From assembly GCA_963851325.1 (NCBI GenBank), contig CAWKOR010000001.1, positions 1,674,001 to 1,738,000 of the forward strand: a DNA stretch of 64,000 nucleotides. Direction: 5' to 3'. The number at the start of each line of letters is the position of its first letter. The first letter of the stretch is position 1. A program made the position numbers and the translations under genes. Under the pieces are notes generated by a model. It did not search any database. It saw only the letters and a list, made by a program, of their open reading frames with translations, and was not told the origin of the DNA. Of this stretch, positions 27,177-36,448 are shown piece after piece. The DNA comes from DATGKG01 sp963851325 (lineage in GTDB: Bacteria > Desulfobacterota > Binatia > Binatales > Binataceae).

Positions 27177-27281
27177 TTGAAAGCGCCACCTTCTGGACCG
27201 CATTTCGATTCACGAACGCCCTTCCTGTCGCTATAAATAAGTCCTCCAGTCAGCACGTGCACCTGAAGGAGTGACGATCGA

Positions 27282-28994
27282 TTGCAGCCCGCAGCCTCAG
27301 CGACGCTGTCCAGTTCGGCCCCCAAGCCGACCTTTTCAGTACGCCTGAAGCTGGCCCGCGTTGATGTAGCCTCGTTGCTGCTCGGCGTCATCGTGATCGC
27401 GTGGCTCATCTATGCCGCGATGTTCATTTACCTGACCAGCGCGGTGGTGGACGGCGTCCGGTACTTCCTGCTCTTCGACGACGAAATGATCTCGATGCGC
27501 TATGCGGCCAACCTGGCGCACGGTTATGGCCTGGTGTGGAATCCGCACGGCGCGCGCGTCGAAGGCTTTACCAATCCGCTGTGGGTTCTGATCATGGCGG
27601 GGCTGCATCTGCTGCCGGTCTCGCTCGCGAAGATGAGTCTGCTGGTCCAGCTTCTCGGCGCCGCGCTGGGAGTGGCAACCTTGCTGATCGTATGGCGGCT
27701 CGGGTTGCTGCTGGCGCGAAATTCCAAACCGGTCGCGCTGTTGGCGGTCTTCTTCTCGGCATTCTACTACCCCCTCAATGATTGGTCGCTGCGCGGATCG
27801 GAAGTCGCCCTGCTGACACCGATGCTGACGCTGGCGGTGTACCTCGCGGTTCGTACAGTGCGCGGGCAGCCTTCGCGATGGTTATGGCCGTTGCTGGCGG
27901 TGAGTACGCTGGTGCGGCTCGATATGACCGTCGCGGCGCTGACGATCCTCATGCTGGTGGCGTGGTTCGATCCGCCACGACGCCCATCGCATTTGATCTA
28001 TGGCGGCGGGATGCTGCTGCTTTTTCTCGCCTCGCAACTGCTCGCAGCATGGTGGTACTTCGGCAATCCCCTGCCGAACACCTACTACCTGAAGTTGACG
28101 GGCTATCCGGTTCTGGCGCGGCTCGGGCACGGTTTGCTCGTGACCGGGCATTTCCTGATGCATTTGCAGCCGCTAACGGTAGGTTTGATCGCCATCGTTT
28201 TGTGGCTCAGTCGCGACAAGATGGGCGCGATGCTGGGCGCGGTGTTCCTCGCGCAAATCGCTTACAACATCTATGTCGGGGGCGATGCGTGGGAACAGTT
28301 CGGCGGGGCCAACCGATACCTGGTAATCGCGATGCCGCTGTTCATGATTCTGCTCGCAATAGCGCTGGAGGCGACCGCTCATGGGTTGATGTCGTTGGCG
28401 GCGCCCACAAGCTCGCGAGGCGCGGGCTGGACGACTGCCGTCTTCGGTGTGTTGGCGCTCGCCTGCGGTGGCTTCCTGGCGGGGGCAACGACGCATCGAT
28501 ACCATCCTGATAGCGCGCTGCGGGATTTGTTATTACTCGATCGCCCGCCGGAATACGTCGACCACTTGAATCATTTGAAGTCGGCCCTGCTGTGCGACCA
28601 GATCACGGACAGTGATGCATCGATTGCGGTCGTGTGGGCTGGGCTTGTGCCCTACTTCAGTGATCGCAAAGCGATCGATTTGCTGGGCAAGAATGACGCG
28701 CTGATCGCCCATGAACCCATGCATATCGATCCGCTGCTTGAATTCTATCCGGGCCATCTGAAGTGGGACTACGGTTATTCCATCGGCACCCTCAAACCCG
28801 ACGTGGTAATGGAACTCTGGTACCAGTCAGATGAAGCGGCTCTGCGCATGTCGCTGACGTACCAAAAAGTGCTCATCGACGGGCGTGAGTGGTATTTCCG
28901 CAAGGATTCGCAGCACATCCGATGGCCTGAGCTGGAAGTGCTGCGCGACCCCGCGCCGTTCGCGGGGTTCCCGGCGAGAGCGCCAGCGCCCTAG
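27282..28994 (+). CDS. GT-C family membrane glycosyltransferase
   Basis: 570 residues with about ten helices and a soluble C-terminal part of some 130 residues. The first periplasmic loop reads LLFDDEMISMRYAANLAHGY then GLVWNPHGARVEGFTNPLWV, the usual pattern in GT-C enzymes with an acidic DDE/DD catalytic pair. It uses a polyprenyl-linked donor in the family; the acceptor is unknown. The TTG start is chosen for AAGGAG 11 bases upstream. The C-terminal part (RPPEYVDHLNHLKSALLCDQ onward) resembles the soluble domain of related envelope enzymes. Confidence 0.75.
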   Translation: MQPAASATLSSSAPKPTFSVRLKLARVDVASLLLGVIVIAWLIYAAMFIYLTSAVVDGVRYFLLFDDEMISMRYAANLAHGYGLVWNPHGARVEGFTNPLWVLIMAGLHLLPVSLAKMSLLVQLLGAALGVATLLIVWRLGLLLARNSKPVALLAVFFSAFYYPLNDWSLRGSEVALLTPMLTLAVYLAVRTVRGQPSRWLWPLLAVSTLVRLDMTVAALTILMLVAWFDPPRRPSHLIYGGGMLLLFLASQLLAAWWYFGNPLPNTYYLKLTGYPVLARLGHGLLVTGHFLMHLQPLTVGLIAIVLWLSRDKMGAMLGAVFLAQIAYNIYVGGDAWEQFGGANRYLVIAMPLFMILLAIALEATAHGLMSLAAPTSSRGAGWTTAVFGVLALACGGFLAGATTHRYHPDSALRDLLLLDRPPEYVDHLNHLKSALLCDQITDSDASIAVVWAGLVPYFSDRKAIDLLGKNDALIAHEPMHIDPLLEFYPGHLKWDYGYSIGTLKPDVVMELWYQSDEAALRMSLTYQKVLIDGREWYFRKDSQHIRWPELEVLRDPAPFAGFPARAPAP

Positions 28995-29003
28995 AGAACC
29001 GGC

Positions 29004-29729
29004 TTAGTAAAGCTCGAAGGGAACGACGTTGCCCTTCATCAGGCCGCGTCCGGCCCGCGAGCGGCGCGCTTTGATCAGGTCGATGAGCCCGCGTTCGTCG
29101 GTCACCGGATCGTCGAACAGCGTCGTGACGCATCCCACCGAGCCCGCCGAATGAGAATCCGACCCGGCCACCTCGGCCTTCTGCAGGATGCGGGCGACCT
29201 TCAGCGCGAAGACGTTCTCATCTTCCGAGCAAGCGCCGTTGAGGACTTCGATTGCGTCGACCATCGTAAAGATGGGGAGCTTGGCGGCGCGCTCAGGAAA
29301 ATTCTCGTCGATCGGTTCGTGGTCAGGATTGATGAAGGAGAAGCGCGGGTCGAGTTTGTAACGAAACGGATGATTCGCGACCAGGATGCCGCCCTCGGCA
29401 TCGACCACCTTGCGCAGCTCGGCCAGCTTGTAAATGCCGCCGACATAGCGCGAGAGCCCGAACACGCCGATATGTCCCATGTCGGTGGTCACTTCCATGC
29501 CGCGGAGAAACCTGGGCCCGTGCTCGTCGAGGAGTTCCGGCATCTCGCGGAACTCCCACATCGTATCGTGCTCGGTGATACACACCGCACCGATGCCGAT
29601 CTCCTTCGCGCGCGCGATTAGATCCTTGGGCGCGAGGTTGGAGTCGGAGCTACCCCGATTAGTGTGGAGATGAAGGTCGACGGTGAAGTAGGGCCCGACC
29701 CTGCGGTGCCCGCTTCCGGAGTCAGACAT
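29004..29729 (-). CDS. PHP-domain metal-dependent phosphoesterase
   Basis: 241 residues. PHP motifs in order: VDLHLHTNRGSSDSN, CITEHDTMWEF, RGMEVTTDMGHIGVFGL, VANHPFRYK and AGSDSHSAGSVG. These supply the metal ligands of the trinuclear site. Members hydrolyse phosphate esters, such as 3',5'-nucleotides or histidinol phosphate; which applies is not clear. It lies 6 bases behind the cyclophilin gene on the same strand and converges with the GT-C gene. Confidence 0.88.
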   Translation of the reverse strand: MSDSGSGHRRVGPYFTVDLHLHTNRGSSDSNLAPKDLIARAKEIGIGAVCITEHDTMWEFREMPELLDEHGPRFLRGMEVTTDMGHIGVFGLSRYVGGIYKLAELRKVVDAEGGILVANHPFRYKLDPRFSFINPDHEPIDENFPERAAKLPIFTMVDAIEVLNGACSEDENVFALKVARILQKAEVAGSDSHSAGSVGCVTTLFDDPVTDERGLIDLIKARRSRAGRGLMKGNVVPFELY

Positions 29730-29735
29730 CGGGGC

Positions 29736-30305
29736 TTACTTAGGAGGCGCGGACGCCAGCTTGATGGTCTTCATCTTGTCGCCCTTCTGGATCTGATCGA
29801 CCACGTCCATGCCGGAAATGACGCCGCCGAAAATCGTGTATTGACCATCGAGGCCGGGCTGCGGCTCGAGGCAGATATAGAACTGGCTGCCGCTCGAGGC
29901 GCGCTGGGGATTGACCTGATCGCCGGTGCGCGCGGTCGCAACGCTACCACGCAGATGATGTTCCTTCGCATCGATTTCGGCCGGCACGGTATAGCCCGGC
30001 CCACCGGTTCCAGTGCCGTCGGGATCGCCGCCCTGGACCACGAAGTCAGGTACTACGCGATGAAACGTCAGGCCGTTGTAGAAACCTTTCTTGGTGAGGG
30101 TTTCGAAATTTTCCACGGTTTTGGGGGCGACCTTCGGATAAAGCTCGATCACCACGGTGCCGCGGTCGGTATCAATAATCGCGTAATGTCCGGTGTTGCG
30201 CACGGGTACTCCATCAAGTTTTGCGTGACATGCCGATGCGGTTGCAACCAGGAGTGCAACTGCAAATGCGAGACATAGTGAGGATGTTTTTCTATTCATA
30301 ATCAT
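29736..30305 (-). CDS. Exported cyclophilin-type peptidyl-prolyl isomerase
   Basis: 189 residues. The signal peptide MNRKTSSLCLAFAVALLVA ends near residue 28 (ACHAK; a lipobox-like Cys is also there). The cyclophilin fold then shows TFHRVVPDFVVQGGDP with the catalytic Arg, GSQFYICL and the loop GQYTIFGGVISGMDVVD. It helps fold proteins at proline bonds, probably in the periplasm. The PHP gene follows after 6 bases, and a DUF971 gene lies upstream on the same strand. Confidence 0.92.
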   Translation of the reverse strand: MIMNRKTSSLCLAFAVALLVATASACHAKLDGVPVRNTGHYAIIDTDRGTVVIELYPKVAPKTVENFETLTKKGFYNGLTFHRVVPDFVVQGGDPDGTGTGGPGYTVPAEIDAKEHHLRGSVATARTGDQVNPQRASSGSQFYICLEPQPGLDGQYTIFGGVISGMDVVDQIQKGDKMKTIKLASAPPK

Positions 30306-30372
30306 GGCGCATCAGACGCGACCTTTCTTCAACTATTTGAGAGTTGCGACTTGCGCAAGTCCCGCGCGATCT

Positions 30373-30708
30373 TCAACCGCCGGTGATGGGTTTCTCCGGC
30401 TCTGCCACGCAGTAGGCGCAGCGGCACAAGGATCTCAGATCGTCAGTCGTGTAAAGCGTCTCATGCCCATCGATCCAGGCGATGAACACGCCACTCTCGC
30501 CGAGCCGCGAGAATTGTTTCAGGCGCTGGCTCGACTCTGGGATGGTGCCGGTGACGTGCCCCCTGCAAACGTCGCAGGGGCAGGCGCGGCGCAGGTTCTC
30601 GAGTGGGAAGATGCTGTCGTGGCCATCGTTCCATACGATTCCGATCGCATAGCGTCCGACTTCCTGGAGCGTCTTGATGACCGGTGGCTTTGACTTCGCA
30701 AGTGCCAT
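30373..30708 (-). CDS. DUF971-like protein with two Cys-rich half motifs
   Basis: 111 residues. Two similar halves are seen: GRYAIGIVWNDGHDSIFPLE with NLRRACPCDVC, and VFIAWIDGHETLYTTDDLR with SLCRCAYC. Each half has the W-DG-H core and an LR-C step of DUF971 (gamma-butyrobetaine hydroxylase N-terminal-like). The CxCxxC in both halves could bind a metal or Fe-S cluster (inference). The start has AGGA just upstream. It lies ahead of the cyclophilin gene by 67 bases. Confidence 0.75.
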   Translation of the reverse strand: MALAKSKPPVIKTLQEVGRYAIGIVWNDGHDSIFPLENLRRACPCDVCRGHVTGTIPESSQRLKQFSRLGESGVFIAWIDGHETLYTTDDLRSLCRCAYCVAEPEKPITGG

Positions 30709-30750
30709 AGATCCTGAAAGTATAGCATCTCGACGGGGCGCAACGTGAGA

Positions 30751-31143
30751 CTATGACGATACGATGCGAAGTGCTGAGAGCATTTCGAAATGGCGGCGAT
30801 TGTTCGTCAGTAGCGTCAGGTCATGCCGTATCGCGGTTGAACCGATAAGCAGGTCGAGGTCTCCGACGGTCTTCCCTGACCTTCGCAAACGGCCGCGCTC
30901 GCGGCCGAAGATGCGTGTGACCTCCTCGTCGATTCCTATCACGCTGACGGTGCGCACGAAGTCTCTTAGAACAGCCTCATCATTCGCTGGATTTCTTGAG
31001 TAGTAGATGCCTTCGTACAGCTCCGCGAGCGAAACCATGGAGATCGCGACTCCTTCAACTGACAGCTCTTGGAGTTTCGCGACGATATCGGATCTGCCGT
31101 TGAGAAAGTGGATGATCCAATCCGTATCAACGAGAAACGGCAC
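30751..31143 (-). CDS. PIN-domain ribonuclease toxin (VapC-like)
   Basis: 130 residues. PIN acidic residues are in place: FLVDTDWIIHFL, SLAELYEGI, and DLDLLIGSTAIRHDLTLLTNN. VapC toxins cleave tRNA or rRNA. The antitoxin gene ends 3 bases upstream, giving a typical two-gene unit. The chain is of full family length, with all catalytic acids kept, so it should be active. Confidence 0.9.
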   Translation of the reverse strand: MPFLVDTDWIIHFLNGRSDIVAKLQELSVEGVAISMVSLAELYEGIYYSRNPANDEAVLRDFVRTVSVIGIDEEVTRIFGRERGRLRRSGKTVGDLDLLIGSTAIRHDLTLLTNNRRHFEMLSALRIVSS

Positions 31144-31146
31144 CGG

Positions 31147-31410
31147 TCAGAAACGCGGAGTCGGACGCTCACTCTTAACAAGGCGAGAAGAGTAGATCAT
31201 TTTGACGAGAGCGTCTGCATCGATGTTTCCCTTCCATCCGCCCGCGACGCGACGCAGGGCAGTTTGGTCGGGCGGGTGTGCACTCTCGGAAAGCGTGACG
31301 ACCACTTCTTCGCCCTCGCGCAACGCCACTGGTTCGAGGAGCTCGAGGGTCGAACCCCGCACTCGTGCGCGCAGCTTTCGCTTCACCGTCTTTGCTCGTG
31401 CACGGGCCAT
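31147..31410 (-). CDS. Antitoxin of the PIN pair (DUF104/AF2212-like)
   Basis: 87 residues from the ATG at 31410; the open frame reaches 31902 but that part is antisense to the dehydrogenase gene. The basic start ARARAKTVKRKLRARV is followed by the short beta domain RGSTLELLEPVALREGEEVV of DUF104 antitoxins. The C-terminal part (ALVKMIYSSRLVKSERPTPR) would be the toxin-binding segment. It precedes the toxin by 3 bases. Auto-repression is usual in such units, but I see no clear operator. Confidence 0.78.
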   Translation of the reverse strand: MARARAKTVKRKLRARVRGSTLELLEPVALREGEEVVVTLSESAHPPDQTALRRVAGGWKGNIDADALVKMIYSSRLVKSERPTPRF

Positions 31411-31515
31411 ACTAATCAGCCTACCCCCGCATTCAGACTCGCACAAACGTTTTACCAATTCGGTTCGACCGCGATACACTCTCCGTTCAACTCGCACTAG
31501 ATAGTGGAGGCACAG

Positions 31516-32571
31516 GTGGCTGCGAAAAAAGTTGTGGTTCTCCCCGGCGATGATGCGGCGCCGGAGGCGGTCGGTGCGACCATGAATGTCCTGCGCGCGC
31601 TGAAGCTCGACATCGAGTACATCGAGTTTCCGACCGGTGAGCATTGGGTACGCAAGGAGACCGAGGCCAAGGCGCGCGAGGCCATCGATCATTCGGACTC
31701 GACGCTGTTCGGGTCGACCTCCGGCAAGACTACCGCCATCACTTACCTGCGATGGGGCAAACAGACCTACGCCAACGTCCGCCCCTGCCACTATCTCAAG
31801 GGCTTTCGCAGCCCGCTGAAAAATCCCGACAACATCGATTACGTCATCGTGCGTGAGAATCTTGAGGATGCCTATCTCGGCCTCGAAGGTCCGCTCGAAC
31901 AACTGGCGCCGATTAAGCCCTACAGCCGGATTCTGCGCGCGCCCATCGATACTTCGGCTACCGGGCGCTACTCGATCAAAGTGATCACCGAGAAGAACAC
32001 CCGCCAGGTCGCGCGCTTCGCCTGTGAACTCGCGATGAAGCGCAAGCGCGCAGGTGGCAAGGGGAAGATCACCTGCACCTCGAAGTACAACATGCTGCGC
32101 GATGCCGACGAATTCTTTCGGCGCATCTGCGAGGAGACCGCGAAGTCATATCCGGAGCTGCGCTACGAAAATTTCATCGTTGACGATTTTGCGCGTCGCG
32201 TGGTGCAGTCGCCGCATGACCTCGACGTCGTGGTGATGCCGAACCTTTACGGCGACATCCTTTCCGATGCCGCCGCCGGAACCATCGGCGGGCTAGGCGT
32301 CGCGCCCAGCGGATGCTACGGCGACGACTATGCCTATTTCGAATCCGTTCATGGCACCGCCCCCGACATCATGGGCCAACACATCATCAACCCCACTGCG
32401 ACGATGTTGTCGGCGGCGATGATGCTGGAATACCTGGGCTTCGGCGATGCGGCGAAGCGCTTCGAGGAATCGGTGCGCAAGGTCTATGCGGAAGGGCGCG
32501 TCCTGACTCCGGATCAGGGCGGCAACGCGAAGACCGACGACTTCGCGCGGGCGGTCATCGCGAATCTGTAG
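31516..32571 (+). CDS. Isocitrate/isopropylmalate dehydrogenase family protein
   Basis: 351 residues from the GTG at 31516, which has GGAGG 5 bases upstream; an in-frame GTG at 31504 overlaps that site. The beta-decarboxylating dehydrogenase family is clear: VVVLPGDDAAPEAV, VIVRENLEDAYLG, the DFARRVVQSPHDLDVVVMPN region with NLYGDILSDAAAGTIGG, and ESVHGTAPDIMGQ with NPTATMLSAAMML. NAD-dependent isocitrate dehydrogenase and isopropylmalate dehydrogenase cannot be told apart safely by eye; no leu genes are nearby, which mildly favours isocitrate. Confidence 0.85.
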   Translation: MAAKKVVVLPGDDAAPEAVGATMNVLRALKLDIEYIEFPTGEHWVRKETEAKAREAIDHSDSTLFGSTSGKTTAITYLRWGKQTYANVRPCHYLKGFRSPLKNPDNIDYVIVRENLEDAYLGLEGPLEQLAPIKPYSRILRAPIDTSATGRYSIKVITEKNTRQVARFACELAMKRKRAGGKGKITCTSKYNMLRDADEFFRRICEETAKSYPELRYENFIVDDFARRVVQSPHDLDVVVMPNLYGDILSDAAAGTIGGLGVAPSGCYGDDYAYFESVHGTAPDIMGQHIINPTATMLSAAMMLEYLGFGDAAKRFEESVRKVYAEGRVLTPDQGGNAKTDDFARAVIANL

Positions 32572-32575
32572 GGAA

Positions 32576-32746
32576 TTATTCGGGGGTCTTTTCGGGGTCG
32601 GTGCTGCGGCGCGCCCACCAGAATGCATCGCAGAGTGTGCCGCATGCCGGGATGTAAGCTGTCGGCGGGTTGGATGGAGAATTCGATTCGGAGTTCGGCG
32701 TCGCGACCGGTTCCCGGGCCGCTTCCTCTTTCTTCCGCCGATCCAT
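32576..32746 (-). CDS. Possible small hypothetical protein
   Basis: A 56-codon ORF downstream of the acyltransferase gene: MDRRKKEEAAREPVATPN, a Ser/Pro-rich middle, then CGTLCDAFWWARRS. Codon choice is like real genes, but AAGGA lies directly against the ATG, which is too close for a normal ribosome site. Reported because it fills the gap and runs with its neighbour. Confidence 0.28.
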   Translation of the reverse strand: MDRRKKEEAAREPVATPNSESNSPSNPPTAYIPACGTLCDAFWWARRSTDPEKTPE

Positions 32747-32789
32747 TCCTTGAATGATAGATGAAGCGCGGCACCATCACCAACCAAAT

Positions 32790-33710
32790 TCAGTAAAAGC
32801 GCTTCTCTCCCTGCGGTCGCGTCTTCCAACGCCGATGAATCCAGTTCCAGTGGTCGGGATGACGCCGGATCATCATCTCGATTGCAGCGGTCATGCGCTG
32901 GGTATTTTCGCGCACGCATTCCTCGCGATCGCGCGTCACGATCATCTCCATCACCGGCAACACCGTGATGCGATGGCGGGCGGTGTCGCGGTCGCGGACC
33001 ATGAAGGCCGGCGCCACCGGCGCTCGTGTCGCCATCGCGATTCGGGCCACTCCGTCGCTGGTACACGCTTCCATCCCGAAGAAATCGACGAACACTCCGT
33101 CGCGCACATCGAGGTCGAGGGCCACCGCAACCTGCCACTTCTGACGTAGATATTTCACCATCGCGAGGCCCGCCTGTTTACGCTCGACGATCTCGGCGCC
33201 GAAGCTGGTTCGCACGCGGCGGATTTCGCGATCGATGGTGGGATTGCGGTTGGGGCGATGCACCATGGCGAGCCGATGCCCGTACATCGAATGCGCGAGC
33301 GGCAACAGTTCGAAATTCCCATAGTGCGCGGTCAGGATGATGACGCCGCGTTTTTCAGCGAGCGCCAACGCATGGTTGAGGTTCTCAATCCCGTCGTAGG
33401 TTACGAAGTTTTCGATGTTGGCGCGGGTAAGCGCAGCGGAGTGCGGCCATTCGGCTATCACGCGACCCCAGTTGCGATACATCGCCGCGAGGATTTTCAG
33501 GCGCGCCGCGGGTTTGAGTTCCGGAAACGCGATCTCCAGATTCCGGATCGCGATGGGACGATTCCCCGCATCGAAGCGCATGATGATCGAGCCGAGCGAA
33601 GCACCAATCTTGACGGCGCGCTCAAGCGGCATCGCGGCGAACACCCGCACCAGGGCCGCGATCGGAAGATATTCGAGGCTGGCGCGAAATCCGCCTATCT
33701 GACGGGGCAT
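32790..33710 (-). CDS. LpxL/HtrB-like lipid A acyltransferase
   Basis: 306 residues with an N-terminal hydrophobic segment. The HX4E catalytic motif is in LTAHYGNFELLPLA near residue 125; RPNRNP and SDGVARIAMATRAPVAPAFM further down are also family features. LpxL-type enzymes add secondary acyl chains to lipid A, using acyl-ACP at the inner membrane, so the cell should make a lipid A-bearing outer membrane. No lpx neighbours. The end (HWNWIHRRWKTRPQ) is also typical. Confidence 0.88.
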   Translation of the reverse strand: MPRQIGGFRASLEYLPIAALVRVFAAMPLERAVKIGASLGSIIMRFDAGNRPIAIRNLEIAFPELKPAARLKILAAMYRNWGRVIAEWPHSAALTRANIENFVTYDGIENLNHALALAEKRGVIILTAHYGNFELLPLAHSMYGHRLAMVHRPNRNPTIDREIRRVRTSFGAEIVERKQAGLAMVKYLRQKWQVAVALDLDVRDGVFVDFFGMEACTSDGVARIAMATRAPVAPAFMVRDRDTARHRITVLPVMEMIVTRDREECVRENTQRMTAAIEMMIRRHPDHWNWIHRRWKTRPQGEKRFY

Positions 33711-33730
33711 CGCGGCGCCCCTTCATGCAG

Positions 33731-33757
33731 CTGGCGATATGCGATGCATATCGCCAG
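33731..33757. terminator. Perfect 12-bp stem-loop between gspD-like and lpxL-like genes
   Basis: CTGGCGATATGC and GCATATCGCCAG pair fully around a GAT loop. It lies downstream of the secretin gene and 21 bases upstream of the acyltransferase start, both on the minus strand. There is no T-run, so attenuation or protein binding is as likely as termination. Confidence 0.5.
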
Positions 33758-33805
33758 CCGCCAATTTCCATCGGACGTCGCGCGAGCGCGCGAAGAACCG
33801 CATCG

Positions 33806-36448
33806 CTACGGCGATCCGGCGCCGGTGGCCGGGGCCATCGAGACGGTCGCGCCCGCAGCGTCGGAAACTGAACTCCGCGATGCCGCGCTTGGACCTGCGG
33901 ATGCCACCGTGGGAGGAGTGATGCCGGGTGAGCTTTCGGCGCTCGGCTCAGCCGGGCTTGCACTCGCAACAGGCGGCGGCGACGTTACGCTCGGCGCGCC
34001 CGATGAAGAAGTCGGCCCGGGAATCTCCTCGGTGTTGAATGGGGTCGGCTTGTCGCCCTCGGGCACGGATCCCGGCACTGAAACGGGGTTGTTGTTTTGC
34101 ATGTTCAGATCGGCTGCCGGGGGCACCGCGATCGAGAAAGTCGGATCGTACATGGAGCGAATCGAACTCTCCGGCATGTCATGCATTTCACGCGCGCCCA
34201 ATGTGTTGACGAATCGCCCGCGCCGATCGAGCGCGAGCGCGCGCAGGTCGGTTTTGTTGCGCACCACATGCGGGGTCAGGAACACGAGTAGATTGTCCTT
34301 CATCTTATCGGTGGAAGTGCTGGAGAACAGATTTCCCAGCACCGGTATGTCGGAAATCCAGGGGACTCCCTGGCGCTGAATGTTCTCATTGTTCGACATC
34401 AACCCACCGATGACGGCGGTACGATGGTCCTGCACCAGCACCGTCGTCGAGGCGGAGCGGATCGTCGTCGTGGGTCCCAGCGCGTTGTTCGCCGTGCTTC
34501 CCAGCACGTTGGATACTTCCTCGTACAGGTCCAGCCTCACGTATCCGGCGTCGGTAACCTGGGGCACGATGTCCAGAGTGATACCGACATTCTGACGCTG
34601 CACGCTATTGAAAATCTGACCCGGGAGGCCGGCGTTCGCCGCTGCCGATCCTACAAACGGGAGGTTTTGCCCAACCACGATGGACGCTTCGGTATTGTTG
34701 GCGGTCAACAGCGTTGGCGCGGACAGGACATTTGAATGGGTATCCGCTTGAAGCGCCGTAATCAGCGCAACGTCGCAGGGCACGGTGATCGTCGTGCCTC
34801 CGGTGGTGGTTCCGCCGGTCGCTGCCGCCGCCGCAGCCGCCGGAATCGCGCACAGGCTTCCGGACGCCAGGCCGAGTCCCAGCCCGGTCAGTCCCAGCGG
34901 ATTGCCGATTGCATTTTGAAGCTGGCCAAAATTGAGCGTCCCCAATCCCAGAGTGCTATTCGATATCGCGGTCGAAGCCTGAAAGTTCACTCCCATGGCG
35001 CGCTGTCGATCCGAGCTTACTTCGACGATGATGGCCTGAACGAAGATCTGGACGCGTGGAATATCGAGCGCTGCGATGATGTTGCGCAGGGTTTCCCAAT
35101 CCTGCGGCGCAGCGCTGATGACGAGCGAATTGGTCGCCGGGTCCGCAGTCACGGTTACCGGATTGGAAAACTCCGCGGTATGACCCCCGGAACTCACGAT
35201 GCCTCCTCCGGCTCCGCCCGGTCCGCCCATGCCGCCGACACCTCCGCTGCGGCGTCCGATTCCGCCGGTCGCGCTTCCTCCACCTCCGAAGCCGCTACCT
35301 CCCATCAATCCGCCGCCTGAGATGCCGCCGCTGAATCCTCCTGCCCCGCCGTACCCACCGCCATACCCGCCTCCATAACCACCACCATAGCCGCTGCTTG
35401 CTCCGCCATATCCCCCACCGAAGCCGGAATTCATCGCGCCGCCAAAACCGCTTCCCCGTCCGAGCGAGCCCATTCCGGTCGTCGGCGAAAGACTACTCAC
35501 GCCGGCGCCACCGCCGAGCAATCCGCCCAGCACCCTGATCATTTCGGACACCGCCGCATTTTTGAGCCGATAGACATGGATACGCTGCATCGCGTCGGGC
35601 GAGCGGATGTCGAGCTTCGCAACCAGCTCGCGAATCTGCTTCATCTGCAGCGGGCCGCCTGCGGCAATAATCGAGTTGGTACGTTCGTCGGGAAGCACCT
35701 TGAACAGTCCCGTCGGCGCCTGCGCCGCGGGCGCCACGACGCCCTGGCCAGGTTGGCCGGGACGATTGCCACTCTTACTCGAGCCTCCGAGCAGTTCGTC
35801 GATTTCAGGGGCTATCTCACCGGCAAAGGCGTAGCGCAACGGCATGATCTCGACGCTCTGGCGCTTCCCTTCGACGTCCAGGGCGCCCACGATCTGCAAC
35901 AACCGCTGAACATTGTAGGCATCGTCGGTAATGATGAGGGTATTGTCATCAGGAAACGCCGCCACCAGCCCGTCGTGCGAAATCATCGGCTGGATCACAC
36001 TTATCAGCGCGCTCGCATCCACATTGCGCAACTTCACCAGCCGGGTGACGTACTCGTCTCCGTGCTGCTCGAACGGCTCTTGCGACTGCGTCACCTGCGC
36101 GGACTGGCGCACGTTGCGGGCAGGAATGATCTTGATCACCTTGCCCACGTGCTCGGTGGTGAATCCCTTAAGCTGAAGGACTGACTGGAATATCTGATAG
36201 GCCTGATCGGCGGTGACCTTGCTCGGCGAAATGATACTGATCTTGCCGCGCACGCTCTCGTCGATGAGGAAATTCTTGCCGGTGATTTCACTGATGAACT
36301 TCGCCAGCACGGGGATATCCACGTTCTGGAAGTTCATGGTGATTTCGGTTTCGGGCGGACGACTCGCCGCCCACACCGGAACCGTTACTACCGAGCACAG
36401 CGCGAGCAGGAGGGTTCCCACCAAAGCCGCATTACAACGCCGCATCAT
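33806..36448 (-). CDS. gspD: GspD-type type II secretion secretin (orphan)
   Basis: 880 residues. Signal peptide to about residue 28, then N0 (MNFQNVDIPVLAKFISEITG), N1 (RLVKLRNVDASALISVIQPM), N2, N3 and the secretin domain with PWISDIPVLGNLFSS and VFLTPHVVRNKTDL. The last 120 residues are Pro/Ser/Ala-rich. N3 is split by a 110-residue Gly-rich block (about 311-422) of GYGGGYGG repeats. Secretins form the outer-membrane pore of type II secretion. No gspC, gspE or other gsp gene lies in the window, which is unusual; they may be elsewhere. A pilus (PilQ) or phage secretin fits less well, because of the N0-N3 layout. Confidence 0.9.
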   Translation of the reverse strand: MMRRCNAALVGTLLLALCSVVTVPVWAASRPPETEITMNFQNVDIPVLAKFISEITGKNFLIDESVRGKISIISPSKVTADQAYQIFQSVLQLKGFTTEHVGKVIKIIPARNVRQSAQVTQSQEPFEQHGDEYVTRLVKLRNVDASALISVIQPMISHDGLVAAFPDDNTLIITDDAYNVQRLLQIVGALDVEGKRQSVEIMPLRYAFAGEIAPEIDELLGGSSKSGNRPGQPGQGVVAPAAQAPTGLFKVLPDERTNSIIAAGGPLQMKQIRELVAKLDIRSPDAMQRIHVYRLKNAAVSEMIRVLGGLLGGGAGVSSLSPTTGMGSLGRGSGFGGAMNSGFGGGYGGASSGYGGGYGGGYGGGYGGAGGFSGGISGGGLMGGSGFGGGGSATGGIGRRSGGVGGMGGPGGAGGGIVSSGGHTAEFSNPVTVTADPATNSLVISAAPQDWETLRNIIAALDIPRVQIFVQAIIVEVSSDRQRAMGVNFQASTAISNSTLGLGTLNFGQLQNAIGNPLGLTGLGLGLASGSLCAIPAAAAAAATGGTTTGGTTITVPCDVALITALQADTHSNVLSAPTLLTANNTEASIVVGQNLPFVGSAAANAGLPGQIFNSVQRQNVGITLDIVPQVTDAGYVRLDLYEEVSNVLGSTANNALGPTTTIRSASTTVLVQDHRTAVIGGLMSNNENIQRQGVPWISDIPVLGNLFSSTSTDKMKDNLLVFLTPHVVRNKTDLRALALDRRGRFVNTLGAREMHDMPESSIRSMYDPTFSIAVPPAADLNMQNNNPVSVPGSVPEGDKPTPFNTEEIPGPTSSSGAPSVTSPPPVASASPAEPSAESSPGITPPTVASAGPSAASRSSVSDAAGATVSMAPATGAGSP

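Noticed and set aside
31411..31902. N-terminal extension of the antitoxin to 251 residues
   Set aside because: The extra part is antisense to the dehydrogenase gene; the ATG at 31410 gives a normal antitoxin.
35183..35518. CRISPR-like array of short repeats
   Set aside because: It is the in-frame Gly/Tyr repeat block of the secretin gene; no spacers of constant size.
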